From: Closterium sp. Naga37s-1
Lineage: Eukaryota; Streptophyta; Zygnematophyceae; Desmidiales; Closteriaceae
DNA length: 64,000 bases
Assembly (NCBI GenBank): GCA_947471745.1
Contig: CANJKZ010000083.1
Span: forward strand, 111,001 to 175,000
Direction of reading: 5' to 3'
Both the position numbers and the translations under genes were made by a program. This document shows, one piece after another, positions 39,401-50,911 of the stretch. A model generated the notes under the pieces. The model worked only from the letters and a program-made list of their open reading frames with translations, was not told the origin of the DNA and did no database searches. How positions within the stretch are numbered: position 1 is the stretch's first letter; every line of letters starts with the position of its first letter.

Positions 39401-41977
39401 ACACACAGAGAGGAACGCGCACAAATGCGCACACACACAGAGAGGAACGCGCACAAATGCGCACACACACAGAGAGGAACGCCCACAAATGCGCACACAC
39501 ACAGAGAGGAACGCCCACAAATGCGCACACACACAGAGAGGAACGCGCACAAATGCGCACACACACAGAGAGGAACGCGCACAAATGCGCACACACACAG
39601 AGAGGAACGCGCACAAATGCGCACACACACAGAGAGGAACGCGCACAAATGCGCACACACACAGAGAGGAACGCGCACAAATGCGCACACACACAGAGAG
39701 GAACGCGCACAAATGCGCACACACACAGAGAGGAACGCGCACAAATGCGCACACACACAGAGAGGAACGCGCACAAATGCGCACACACACAGAGAGGAAC
39801 GCGCACAAATGCGCACACACACAGAGAGGAACGCGCACAAATGCGCACACACACAGAGAGGAACGCGCACAAATGCGCACACACACAGAGAGGAACGCGC
39901 ACAAACGCGCACACACACAGAGAGGAACGCGCACAAATGCGCACACACACAGAGAGGAACGCGCACAAATGCGCACACACACAGAGAGGAACGCGCACAA
40001 ATGCGCACACACACAGAGAGGAACGCGCACAAATGCGCACACACACAGAGAGGAACGCGCACAAATGCGCACACACACAGAGAGGAACGCGCACAAATGC
40101 GCACCCACACAGAGAGGAACGCGCACAAATGCGCACACACACAGAGAGGAACGCGCACAAATGCGCACACACACAGAGAGGAACGCGCACAAATGCGCAC
40201 ACACACAGAGAGGAACGCGCACAAATGCGCACACACACAGAGAGGAACGCGCACAAATGCGCACACACACAGAGAGGAACGCGCACAAATGCGCACACAC
40301 ACAGAGAGGAACGCGCACAAATGCGCACACACACAGAGAGGAACGCGCACAAATGCGCACACACACACAGAGGAACGCGCACAAATGCGCACACACACAG
40401 AGAGGAACGCGCACAAATGCGCACACACACAGAGAGGAACGCGCACAAATGCGCACACACACAGAGAGGAACGCGCACAAATGCGCACACACACAGAGAG
40501 GAACGCGCACAAATGCGCACACACACAGAGAGGAACGCGCACAAATGCGCACACACACAGAGAGGAACGCGCACAAATGCGCACACACACAGAGAGGAAC
40601 GCGCACAAATGCGCACACACACAGAGAGGAACGCGCACAAATGCGCACACACACAGAGAGGAACGCGCACAAATGCGCACACACACAGAGAGGAACGCGC
40701 ACAAATGCGCACACACACAGAGAGGAACGCGCACAAATGCGCACACACACAGAGAGGAACGCGCACAAATGCGCACACACACAGAGAGGAACGCGCACAA
40801 ATGCGCACACACACAGAGAGGAACGCGCACAAATGCGCACACACACAGAGAGGAACGCGCACAAATGCGCACACACACAGAGAGGAACGCGCACAAATGC
40901 GCACACACACAGAGAGGAACGCGCACAAATGCGCACACACACAGAGAGGAACGCGCACAAATGCGCACACACACAGAGAGGAACGCGCACAAATGCGCAC
41001 ACACACAGAGAGGAACGCGCACAAATGCGCACACACACAGAGAGGAACGCGCACAAATGCGCACACACACAGAGAGGAACGCGCACAAATGCGCACACAC
41101 ACAGAGAGGAACGCGCACAAAGCCCCAGCTGTGCCCCACCTGGCGCCGTCTTCCCCACCCATGTTGAAGCACAGATCACGGCACAGCTGCGGTCAGGCGA
41201 CCTGAACATGGACGCGGACGTGCCGGCGCTGCTGTGTGCGCGCATCACAGGCAGCTGCAAGGCCAAGGCGCTGCAGCGCGAGGTGCTCGCTGCCGATGAT
41301 GGCTCCTCGCCCTCCTCCGGGTGAGTGCCCGCACTGGGATGGGAATCGCACCACCCTCCTGGGTGGGTGAGTGCACGAAACAGCTACTTCCTTGTGAACA
41401 CGGGCTATGGAATCTGTAAGAGAATGCTTATCAAGGTGTTTTCGTGGGGGAGGCTTCATTGAAATGTCCTTTGAGACGGCTCAGAAGCCAGTTCTGCTTG
41501 CAGTGTGTGTGTTGTTTCGTGGGTTGTCGTGCGCCGTCTGCAGCAATCTCCACAGCTACACACACATCCCACAGTCTAGGAGCACAGAAGCTTGCAACCC
41601 CTGCCAATCCCATGGATTGGATACCCTCCTGCACACCCGCTCTCCTTACACCATCTCCTGCTGCCGTCCCGTCCCACCCTCCTCCGCTTCTCCCATTCCC
41701 ATGGTTCTCCCATTCCCATGGTTCTCCCATTCCCATGGTTCTCCCATTCCCATGGTTCTCCCATTCCCATGGTTCTCCCACCTCCCTCTCCCCACCTTAT
41801 CGTGCCCACGCGCCATGTGCAACCATGTCACGACTCCCTGCCATCAGAGTGAGCGCCACCATATCGCCATCCACGGGTGGCGGCCTCGTGGATGTGACCG
41901 ACGAGCAGGGCACCTCGGGTGCTGATGCAAGTGACAAGGCTGGGGAGGCAGCAGCAGAAGCAGTGGATGAGTTATGA
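30447..41977 (+). CDS. Canopy/DUF3456 (MIR-interacting saposin-like) ER protein
   Basis: Nine exons join in phase to 238 residues: 30447-30566, 31165-31191, 31582-31661, 32577-32649, 32889-32952, 33181-33232, 33503-33527, 41175-41320, 41848-41977. Residues 1-28 form a signal peptide ([20 protein letters not shown]). Six cysteines follow the saposin-like pattern: KCSAC, GLCKK, RWCDR, LLCAR and GSCKA. A conserved [12 protein letters not shown] / IDYR block is diagnostic of the family. The C-terminus EAVDEL is a KDEL-type ER retrieval signal. Known canopy proteins act as ER co-chaperones. Exons 2 (27 bp) and 7 (25 bp) are microexons. Intron 7 is 7.6 kb and consists almost wholly of a 32-bp tandem array, whereas the other introns are about 0.2-0.9 kb. 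The gene faces NOT3 tail to tail. Exon 5 is inferred from phase and family spacing and is the least certain. Confidence 0.85.
31781..32250 (+). repeat. 19-bp minisatellite in intron 3 of the canopy gene
   Basis: About 15 near-perfect copies of TGATCACGTGTGTGGGGGG (31781 to about 32060) are followed by degenerate copies to about 32250. Each unit contains CACGTG overlapping the palindrome TGATCA, plus a G6 run. Confidence 0.9.
32458..32576 (+). repeat. GGCAT-type pentanucleotide repeat before exon 4 of the canopy gene
   Basis: Degenerate TGGCA units extend right to the acceptor CAG at 32574-32576. The repeat therefore replaces the polypyrimidine tract normally expected there. Confidence 0.8.
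33434..33483 (+). repeat. CT microsatellite in intron 6 of the canopy gene
   Basis: An almost pure CT run lies about 20 bp upstream of exon 7 and may double as its polypyrimidine tract. Confidence 0.85.
33597..33724 (+). repeat. CG/CA-rich lead-in to the 32-bp array
   Basis: A CGCG run, (CA)n blocks and CACGCACGCA motifs precede the first 32-bp unit. They share its CA content, which suggests the array grew out of a CA microsatellite. Confidence 0.7.
33725..41120 (+). repeat. 32-bp tandem array, about 230 copies, in intron 7 of the canopy gene
   Basis: The unit is exactly 32 bp and can be described as GCGCACACACACAGAGAGG followed by AACGCGCACAAAT. About 7.39 kb gives roughly 231 copies. Because 32 is not a multiple of 3 and the unit lacks stops in any register, all six frames stay open for about 2500 codons. 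These are not proteins: the array lies between a good donor (33528) and acceptor (41174) of the canopy gene. Each unit contains the inverted repeat GCGCA-CAAA-TGCGC and about 15 bp of alternating purine-pyrimidine. Variants are rare and sit at about 37.2-40.4 kb; the first about 3.4 kb is uniform by eye. Confidence 0.95.
41690..41780 (+). repeat. 17-bp tandem repeat in intron 8 of the canopy gene
   Basis: About five copies of CCCATTCCCATGGTTCT. Short frames on both strands come only from the repeat. Confidence 0.9.
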
Positions 41978-42439
41978 GGACTGGTCCCGTATGTTGGGTA
42001 AAGCATGGCTGGTGGTGTGGCGTATGGTCGGATGCCTGTGAAACGGCTCGCAAAAACTATTTGAAAACAATGGTTATTTCGGAACATCAGTCATGCATTC
42101 ACATGGGAATCTGGTACCTTGGCAGAAGTAACCCTCGCCATAATCTCTGCAAAGTGCAAGCCAAGGGCTTGCCAACGCGGATGGACTAGCAATGCATGCT
42201 TATATCGTCATGTGGATTGTCGCATATGCAAGGATCAACACGTAAATCTCAAAAGCTACCGTACCGTAGATCTTGATATGTACATTCCAACTACCAAAAA
42301 AGAAACGGAAAGAAGTTTCCCAACTCTCAGGTGCTGAGGTGAACCCAACACATATACCGTACTTCACCACATTCCTGCATGCACTGCACAAGTGCACTAC
42401 ACAAGCAGCAGCCCACCACCCAGCTCACTGCCTGCTGCG
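41978..42439. other. Convergent 3' region between the canopy gene and NOT3
   Basis: The two stop codons are 462 bp apart. The 3' UTRs of both genes must lie here and may overlap. No other feature is seen. Confidence 0.6.
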
Positions 42440-45106
42440 TCACGCATCCAGCTCGTCCTCCAGGTGCTGGTACTCAAACATGAAGTCGTCCTTCACACGC
42501 TGACACCTGGCAGCACGGCAGGGCGACACGTGGCAGGAGGTGCGGGGTGGAGGGGGGAGGACGGAGGGGAGGGGGGCTTGTTGCACTGACGTCACAGTTG
42601 CGAACTAGAGGGGGCAAACTTGCAAAACGCAGTTTGCAGAGGACGGTAAGGAGGACAAGGAGGAGGAAGAAGATAGAATAGAACATGCAGATGAACATGA
42701 AGAGAAGAGGACTAAGACGAGGAAGAGCAGAAGAAGAGGAGGGTGCGGAGGGGCTGACCAGCCCGTGGAGACACCAGGCTGTGCGTCGGAGGGGTGCGGG
42801 GCGTGCAGGTGGAAGTCAAAGTACACATAGCCTCCCCTCTCGTACTCCTCTGTGATCACCTTCGGTTAGCGCAAGAGAGGAGGGCGGGGGATGGGGAGGA
42901 AGGGGAGCCAAAATAGAAATTCCATTCTGCTGTTCCGATGATTCTACCTGCCACCACATTGACATGGAAGTCTAGTTGAGAGAGAGAGAGGGCAGTATAA
43001 GCAGCATCAGGGCAGGCAGCGGGGGCTCACAGGCGGGGTGACGTGGCGCTGGAACCAGGTGTTGTAGCCCTTGTGGAAGCGCCACAACTGCTTCTTGAGC
43101 TCCCTGGCCGCCAGGTACTGCATGTACGTGCTCTGTGCCATGCCGCACCGCATAACATAACAAATCGGGATGAGGGAGTGAGGGAGTGGCGCGAGAATTT
43201 CAAAGCGGCACAGGAGGGGATGACTGGGTGGATGGCAAGGTGCGGGGACACATGCATGCAATGGCAAGTGATCGCCCTTGTGGGGGCTTGCATAACACAT
43301 GATGCGAGCAAGACAGGAAGGGGAGTGAAAGGGCGAGCGGGAGAGTGAGGGAGTGGGAGAGCAGGAGAGAGAGAGCGACCTGTTGGAAGTAGAAGGCAAA
43401 GAAGAGCGCGTCCATGCCCAGGCGCTCAAAGAGCGCCCGCGCATGCTCCGGTGCGATGGGCTTGTGCGGCCACATGGCTGGCACCTCACACGGGCGCACC
43501 GGCCGCACCACTGCACTCGGTGCACTGCTGGTGGGGTGGGGGAGAGAGAGCGGAGGACGGGCGGAGGGTGAGCGGAGGGAGGGGGAAGACATAGCAAAGG
43601 GAGAGGGGAGAGAGTGTGGAGAGGCTGGAGGGGGAAGAGTGAGTGAGCAGGAATGTGGTGCAGGGAAGGACTAAGGGCCAGGTGAAGGTGTGGTGTGGGT
43701 GGAAGGTGTCCCTCAAGGCTTCAACGAGGGCTGTCTGCAGCAAGTCACATGCATCTAATCCCCTCACCACCCATTCCCACCTGCTCTGCCTCTGCCCTCT
43801 CCCATCCCTCATTCTCCCTTCTCCCTCCCCACTCCCCACTCCCCACTCCCCTTCATCACCCGCCACTATCCCCTCCCCCCTCCACCCTTCGCCCCTACCC
43901 CCCTCTCCCCTCCGCCCTCGGCCCTGGGCCCAGCACGAGCATGCGCACCTGCTCGTGAGCACGCGGTCATCCATGCCATGGTCGCGCATCTGCTGGAACC
44001 CACACAGCAGCGCACTCCGCTCCTCCTCCCGCCGCCGCTCCACCCCCCATGCTGCTGCCCCGCACACAGGAGGGAATGGGGTGGGGAACACGCAGCACCA
44101 CTATTAATTTTGAGGCGCCTCAACAGTCGACTCTCCACCTACATTTTTTAGTGAGGGGCAACTCAAGAGTCACGTACCCTTCTTTTATGAATCCGCCCGC
44201 CCTACCTGCTGCACGGCGCATCAGTGGAAATGGGGAACACACAGCACAGCCCAGACACAACCCGCCACCCACCGTGCCGCCCCACCACCCACCTTGGTGC
44301 CCCGCAGAGTGCGCATGGGCAAGTATCACACAGCAATTCATGCATGTCCACACACTACAGCCAATTAGAAACCGCAGGCACCGCAGCAGTGGGCATGGCA
44401 AGTGGAGTGACCTGGCGGCAGCAGCACGCACCTGGAGAGGGTGTTCGTGCCGTGGGACCCCCCACTCCACCCGCCCCTGCACTCACAACCCCTCCCCCTC
44501 CTGCTGCCGCTGCTGCTGTGCCTGGAGCTTGTGGCAGTGCTGCTCTTCCTCCTCCTGCTGCTGCTCCTACTCCTCCTCCTGCTCCTCCTGCTCTGCCCCA
44601 CACTGGTTGCATCTGTGCACCTGCAGCAGCAGCACGAAAGGCAGCAGCAGCACCAGCAGCACTAGCAGCAGCAGCAGCAGGAGGCATCCCACCCGGATGG
44701 CCCCCAGCAGCTGCCCCTGCTGCTGCCGCCACTGATGCTGCAGCAGCCAGCGACGTGGCTTGCAACAGTGATGGGGACGGGGACAGGGAAGGGGAGGGGG
44801 ATGGCGAGGGGGAGGGGGCAGGCCCACCACTGCCCCCCAACGGAACACCCCATGCAGAGGGAGGCCGCATAGGGGCAGGGGGCGGAGCCTGTGACAGCCC
44901 CGTCACGGGCATGGATTGGGTGCGGTCAAGTGCGGTGAGGGAGGGGTGGTTGGGGAGCAGTGGGAGGGGTTGCGGTGCCTGGTTGGCCTGCACTGGTGCC
45001 CGCACCTGCTGTGGCTGCACCAGCTGGGACGACTGGAACATCTGCTGCGCCTGCACCCTCTCCTGCTGCTGCTGCGCCAGCTGCTGCTGCTGCTGCTGCT
45101 GCGCCA

Positions 45107-45150
<44 letters not shown>

Positions 45151-45493
45151 AGCTTGTGAGAGGCAAGAGCCATCTGCTGCGCCTGCTGAGCCAGCAGGCT
45201 CTGCTGCAGCGATGGCAGCACACCTCCCTGGGCCCCCGGGTGCACTGGCAACTGCCGTAACAGCGCCTGCTGCTGCTGCACCTGCTGCGCCTGCTGTTGC
45301 TGCTGAGCGAGGAGCGGCAGTGCAGCATGCTGCTGCATGAGGTGCTGGTGCTGCAGCTTCTGCATCAGCACTCGCGAAAGGCTGGGAGGCACCTGCTGCA
45401 GCGCAGCAGGCATGTCTGCAGGCGCTCTCTGCCACGCCCCTGCTGCCGCCCCCAGCGGTGCACCAGCAGCTGCAGCTGCACCACCACCAACAC

Positions 45494-45535
<42 letters not shown>

Positions 45536-48532
45536 TAGCAGCAGGAGCAGAAGCGACACCCTGAAGGTCATTCTGGCTCATCCCTCTACTCATCCTTCCC
45601 GGTTGAACCAGTGACGAATGCCCACCTCCCAGCAGCGCCACTCCGTGCTGCCCTGCCCCTGCTACTCCAGCTGCCCATGCCCCCTGCTGCCGCCCATCCA
45701 AAGCCCCTGAGGGAAACGCCCCACCTGCCCCAGCTCCCCTGATCGTATTAGGGGTTAGTGGGGCGCCCTGGGAGGTGAGCGTTCCCCCTGACGCGGCTGC
45801 CGGTGGGGGGAGAACGGGGGCGGAGGTGGGGAGGTATGCAGTGGCGACGCCAGTAGCAGCAGCCTCAATGGGGTTTGGGGGTTCAGCAGCAAGGGAGTCT
45901 AGGGAGTCTGGGAGGACGGGTAAGTCCACTGTGATTGCAGACGCTGCTCGCCGCAGCAGCAGCGATGAATGCTTGCCTGCAGCAAGTACGGCGCACAGGG
46001 AGGAGGCATGACAAGCCATGGCAGTTAGCCCGAGGGGGCGCAACAGCAGGTGCGGGCACAAACGGAATCACACAGTAGCGGCTAAGCTTTGACAAACGGT
46101 CGTGGCTCTGCTGGCCCACAGCACATGTGGCGATTTGTACTGCGAGAACGCAAGCAAAGAAGCCCGCCAGGAAGCACGCAAAGGAAGCGAGCAAGTACAG
46201 GTTAAGAGACTCCGCACAGGTACCACGAGTGGCTCACCTTCAGCTGCTCCAGGGCTGGACGGGCCAGCAGACGAAGGTCTGGACAGCAGCAGCTCCGAGG
46301 GGAGGGCGGGGGTATCTTGAGTGCGCGCATGAACGCTACTGCTGCTGCCCTCCGCCCCACCCTCTGCACCAGCGCCCTTGCCATGCACACCTCCTCCAAC
46401 CACAGCAGCAGCAGCAGCCGCAGCAGCACCTGCAGCAGCGGCAGTGGCAGCAGCAGCGACGGTTGTTTTAGTGAGCCGGTCCTTCCCAGGAGCGGGTGCA
46501 GGTGCGGGTGCTGCTCCCTGCCCCCTCTCCTGCTGCAACAACCCGCCGCTCCTTCCCACACCCGCAGCACCAGCACCAGCAGCACCAGCACCAGCTGCAG
46601 CAGCCCCAGAGGAGTCCGAGGCAGCGGCAGCAGCAGCGAGTGCAGCAGAGCGGATGGACGTGAGCGAGCGCAGAAACGCAATGCTCCCACCCATGTCCCC
46701 CCTCCCCACCGCCCCTCCCGCCTCCTTCTCCCGCCGCTCCTCCCTCTCCCCACCCCCACCCGCCTGTGCCTTCTCTACGCTCTTCCCCACCAGACTACTC
46801 CCACCAACACTGCCACCTACTTTCCCCATCAGACTACCAGCGCTGCTGCTACTCTTATCCAGCATTGCGCTACTCTCGACTCCTAATCTCCCTGCCTTCC
46901 TTCTCCCTGCGTCCCGTGCGCCCGTGGCAGCTTCCTTCCCCTCCGCTTCATCCCCCACCACCACTGGTTTCTCCGCCTGGACGGCCTTTGCAATGGATGC
47001 TTCTGCACACGGGCGGTTTGCAGGGAAAAGAAACACGGCAACCAGATTCAGCTTCGGAACGGGACAAGAATGAGCGGGAAGTTGTTCTTGAGAACTAGCA
47101 GAAGACATCACGGAGTCAAGGTTGAGGCGCAGAAACACATGAAACGCGACTCGGTATGTATGAAAGCCAGAGCAACCCACCAGGCACACCTTTCTCCCGC
47201 GCTCCACCCTTGCGCTTCGCTTCTCCCTCCCCGGCCTCCTCATCCCCCAGTTGGATTGACAGAGGTGACGACTGCGCGGATCCCCTCACTTCCCACCCCG
47301 CCTCCCCACCAGCCCCCTTCCCCGCCCCACCGCCCCCCTCCTTGCCTCCGCCTCGCCCTCCCACTCCCCCTTCCTGCCGATCCGCCTCCCCCTCCGCCTT
47401 CGCTTTCCCCTTCATCTCCCCTTCTCCACCACCTGCTTGGTCTACCCCCTTGCGCTGGGCTCGAAACGACGCCGAGAAATGGCGCTCTGGAGCAGCAGAA
47501 ATGCCGGCAGAGACACGCGAGAGAGGGCTGCTCGTGGCGCTGCTGCTGGTGCCCGTGGTGGTGCTTGTAGCAGGTTCAAAAACGGTAGGCAGCGGTGAGA
47601 AGGGCTTGAGGGGCGAGGAGGCGAGGAGGGATGCGGAGGGGGAGGGGGAAAGGGGGGAGGGGGAGAGGGGGGAGGTGTCGAGCCTGGGGTCCTTGCGCGG
47701 GCTGGACAGGGCAGATGGCAGACGTGCTGCTGGGGGAGGGGGGAGGGGGGAAGGACGGGAAAGGGGAAGGGGGTTGGACCGCGTAATACGTTGGCTGGTT
47801 GGTATGATGAGCCAGGATACACAATTGAAACAGGGGCAGGGGTTTGACAGACAGGCATGGATTGACATACCTTTCACTTTCCCGATCTGAGGGCTGGCAA
47901 GCTCCTGAACAGAGACAGCACACAGCAGCACACATGCGTCAGTCCCTGCCATCGCCTAGAGAACGCTTCCAGCAACAACAACTTCAACCGAATAGAGACA
48001 GGCAGTTCCGTCTAGTGGTGTGACGTGACGAAATTACAGAAATGGGAAAGTTGAGTCGCCTCAAAGGTCACACCCATCGAACAGGAGAGGGGTGGAGGGG
48101 GTTGGGAATTGTATCAACTTAAGAGTAATTGAGAAGGAGCAGGAGTGGGGGGTGGGGGAAACGGGCACCTTGGGTGGGGAGTCGTGGGTGGAGGAGAAGG
48201 GCGAGGAGGAGGCCGAGGTGTGTGGACTCATAGACGCCGTGGGCGTGCGGGAACCTGCACGGCGACAGTCCCAAGGCGCACGGCACAGCAGAGTATATCA
48301 GAAAATAAGAACTTACAAGCTCCTTTCTCTTCAGAGGCAGCAACATAGGAAAACCATGAGAGTATGGCCACCAGGCATGAAGCTGTGTTGTCAGTGCGGT
48401 GCGGTGCGGTGACTCACTGGTGGAGAAGGCGGCGGAGTCGTCGTTGAGCTTGCCAAAGAGCTTGTGGAAAGGCATGTCATCGTACAGCGCATCGTCTGCC
48501 ATGTAGTCCTCGTCCTGGTGGAGGGGACACCG

Positions 48533-48572
<40 letters not shown>

Positions 48573-49878
48573 TTAAGATAACAAAAGGATCATGCTCGCA
48601 CGGAGGATACACGGATCGTGTGTGTCGGTGCGTGTGATATTTGAGATGTGCTGTGTGTGGGAGGAGGCCATTGGCACCTGGTGCATGTCGAGGTACCAGG
48701 AGATGCTCTCCTTGAGTGCTTCCACGTCCTCTGGCGCGATCTCCTCGTTCTCCAACAGCCGCAGCACCTGCAGTGCACCGCACCCCCCGCCATGCCCAGC
48801 CCACACTCTTCAGTCAGCCTCACATGCAGCTGCCATGTGCATGGTGCCACGTGCATGGTGCCACGTGGATGGTGCCACGTGGGTGGTGCCACGTGGATGG
48901 TGCCATGTGCATGGTGCCATGTGCATGGTGCCATGTGCATGATGGCATGTGCATGGTGCCATGTGCATGATGGCATGTGCATGATGGCATGTGCATGGTG
49001 CCATGTGCATGGTGGCATGTGCATGATGACACCATACAGCTTCACACCATTGCAGACCACTTGCCTGATCCAACTTGGTCTTGTGCCAGCCATGCTGCAG
49101 GGAAGGAACGGGTAACAAGGAAGGCGGAGGGGCAGCTGTTAGCCATGAAAACTGGTTCCAGCACCCGCACCCCCATGCCCCCATACCCGTATACCAGCAT
49201 AAGCCTGTAAATTCAGGACGTTTTAGCAGGAACGAGTTGGAAACATACAATAGACAGATTCATGACTTTCTAGCACCTGCACTTCACATACCTTTGAGAA
49301 ATCTCCAGATAAGTTGGAAGCTACAGCATGCTTCCCACAGGGGCCGCCCATCATACCTTGGTGACGTGGCCTTCCAGCTCCAGCACCTTGGCGTTGAGCT
49401 TCTTCCCCGTCTTGCCGCCTGCCAGCCCCAGTGGGGAAGTGCATTCCCAGGTGATGAGGGCCATAGTGTAAGCGAAAGGAATGGAGTGTTTGTGCGCGGT
49501 AAGAGCGGTAGGAGCAATGGGCACGCTGGGCACGCTGGGAGCGTTGGAAGTGGTGGGTGGGTGTAGGTAGCGGTACCTGATATGGTTTCAATCTCCGCCT
49601 CGTACTCATCGATCTGCACCTGCAGAGAATCCATTGACTGACCGCCACACACACACCAGAACAACGGATAGTCATGCTTAGAACCACCAGCCCCAAAAGA
49701 ATGAATCCAGAGATCTGTAGCGAACATTTGCAAGCAGACAAGCACAAAGGCAAGAAAACACAGAAACGCAGAAGCAGACAAGCACAGAAGCATGCAACTG
49801 ACCTTCTTCAGAAACGCAGCTGCCTCCACTTTTGCCTTCTCCGATGGGTCCTTCCGGGGCTGCCACACTCACAGCACA

Positions 49879-49919
<41 letters not shown>

Positions 49920-50911
49920 ACTCACCACATGCGAACGCCAGGAGCAGGCTTGAGAATGCTCGGGCTTGGAAAGGCTCAAAGTGCGCACGCGAACGCCACG
50001 GGCAGGCACAACAATTAAAGCAATGTCACGCTGATACGACAAAAACAACAACGATGATGCTGTTGAATCATCAGCACCACTTTAAATTCTGGACGTGGCA
50101 GGGTCAGCAGTAGCGCCAGCAGCAGTAGCAGCAGCAGGAGCAGCACGCATGCACCTGTTGCACAAGTCCTTCCTTGGAGAAGGCCTTGATCTTGCTGGCC
50201 TTCTCGCACTGCTTGAACCGCTCCATCTCCACCTCTATCTGTCGCCGCGCCGCCTCCAGCTCCTCCAGATGCGCCTTCGCCTCGCTCGTTGACAGCCATG
50301 ACCGGATCTGGTCGCGCACACTGCCGGGAATAGCCGGGACAGGGATCGGGACTTGGAATTGAGACCAGGACTGGCACCGGAGTTGGGACTGGAAACCAGG
50401 GGATTGGCGTGAACTTGGCAGCTTAAAGCGGTGCTGCCGACCAGGCCCACTTCCATCAGTGGAGATTTAACAAGCATATGAAAAAAGGACTTACAGATAG
50501 ATCGGACTGTTTCCCAGCCTCCATGTCTAGGTCGCAACCAGAAACCGACCTCAAAACGACCGGAAGCCGACTGGAACCGACTAGAAACATACCAGGCACC
50601 GATCAGACGGGCGTGGGTGCAGCGGCTGGCTTACCGTTGGAGGCGCTTGAGCTCTTTCTTCAGCTCCCCCTCGAACTTCTCCTTCTTCGTCACCTGCTCG
50701 CCGCACCACACGCACCGCCACCCGTCGTCAGTGGTACTCCCTAACATAATAAACAAAAAAATAAACTACTCTATATAATTTCCGTGTGGTTCGTGCGTAC
50801 ATCAGTGGCCTCGTCCATCTTCTGCCACGTGGACTGGAACTCGTCAATCCCCTCCTGGACTCGCTTCAGCGTACGTTCCATCTCCAGGTGCATCTTCCTT
50901 GACGCCGCCAT
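42440..50911 (-). CDS. NOT3: CCR4-NOT transcription/deadenylation complex subunit 3
   Basis: Nineteen exons splice in phase to 1407 residues, from ATG at 50911 to TGA at 42442-42440. Exons: 50801-50911, 50635-50693, 50155-50320, 49803-49859, 49577-49637, 49357-49418, 49065-49094, 48678-48767, 48418-48514, 48169-48254, 47871-47904, 47190-47729, 46238-47002, 44432-45976, 43949-44051, 43380-43527, 43031-43132, 42759-42859, 42440-42506. Residues 1 to about 245 are the NOT3 N-terminal coiled coil ([35 protein letters not shown]). Residues 285-1230 are low complexity with poly-Ala, poly-Gln and Pro/Ser runs. Residues about 1275-1405 are the NOT2/3/5 box ([37 protein letters not shown]). The protein scaffolds the cytoplasmic deadenylase and links it to CNOT1/2. 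It is about 1.6-2 times the length of usual homologues because of the linker. One intron (after 49065) has a GC donor. Confidence 0.93.
45050..45155 (-). repeat. CAG/CTG tract coding for poly-Gln in NOT3
   Basis: The plus strand reads (CTG)n, interrupted by GCCAG. On the coding strand this gives runs of 14 and 7 glutamines in exon 14. GCA/GCC runs around 45490-45540 give poly-Ala in the same exon. Confidence 0.9.
48533..48570. repeat. CA microsatellite in intron 8 of NOT3
   Basis: An uninterrupted (CA)n run of about 38 bp just upstream of exon 9 in gene orientation. A second one lies at 49879-49919, upstream of exon 4. Confidence 0.9.
48832..49030. repeat. Minisatellite in intron 7 of NOT3
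   Basis: Degenerate 12-15-bp units built on GTGCCATGTGCATG alternate with GTGCCACGTGGATG. They generate short His/Met-rich frames that I do not regard as coding. Confidence 0.85.

Noticed and set aside
33725-41120. CRISPR-like array
   Set aside because: There are no unique spacers; units are contiguous and identical, the host is eukaryotic, and no cas genes are present. It is a minisatellite.
33302-41324. Six giant open frames of about 2500 codons, such as a Cys/Val/Arg-rich one on the minus strand and a Thr/His-rich one on the plus strand
   Set aside because: They are the same 32-bp repeat read in each frame and lie inside an intron with good splice sites. The period of 32 aa equals 96 bp, exactly three units.
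41431-41781. Trp/Gly/Asn-rich frame (minus) at the end of the canopy gene
   Set aside because: It is the 17-bp repeat of intron 8 read in reverse.
48590-49250. His/Met/Trp-rich frames around 48.6-49.2 kb
   Set aside because: Generated by the intronic minisatellite; the real NOT3 exons here are 48678-48767 and 49065-49094.
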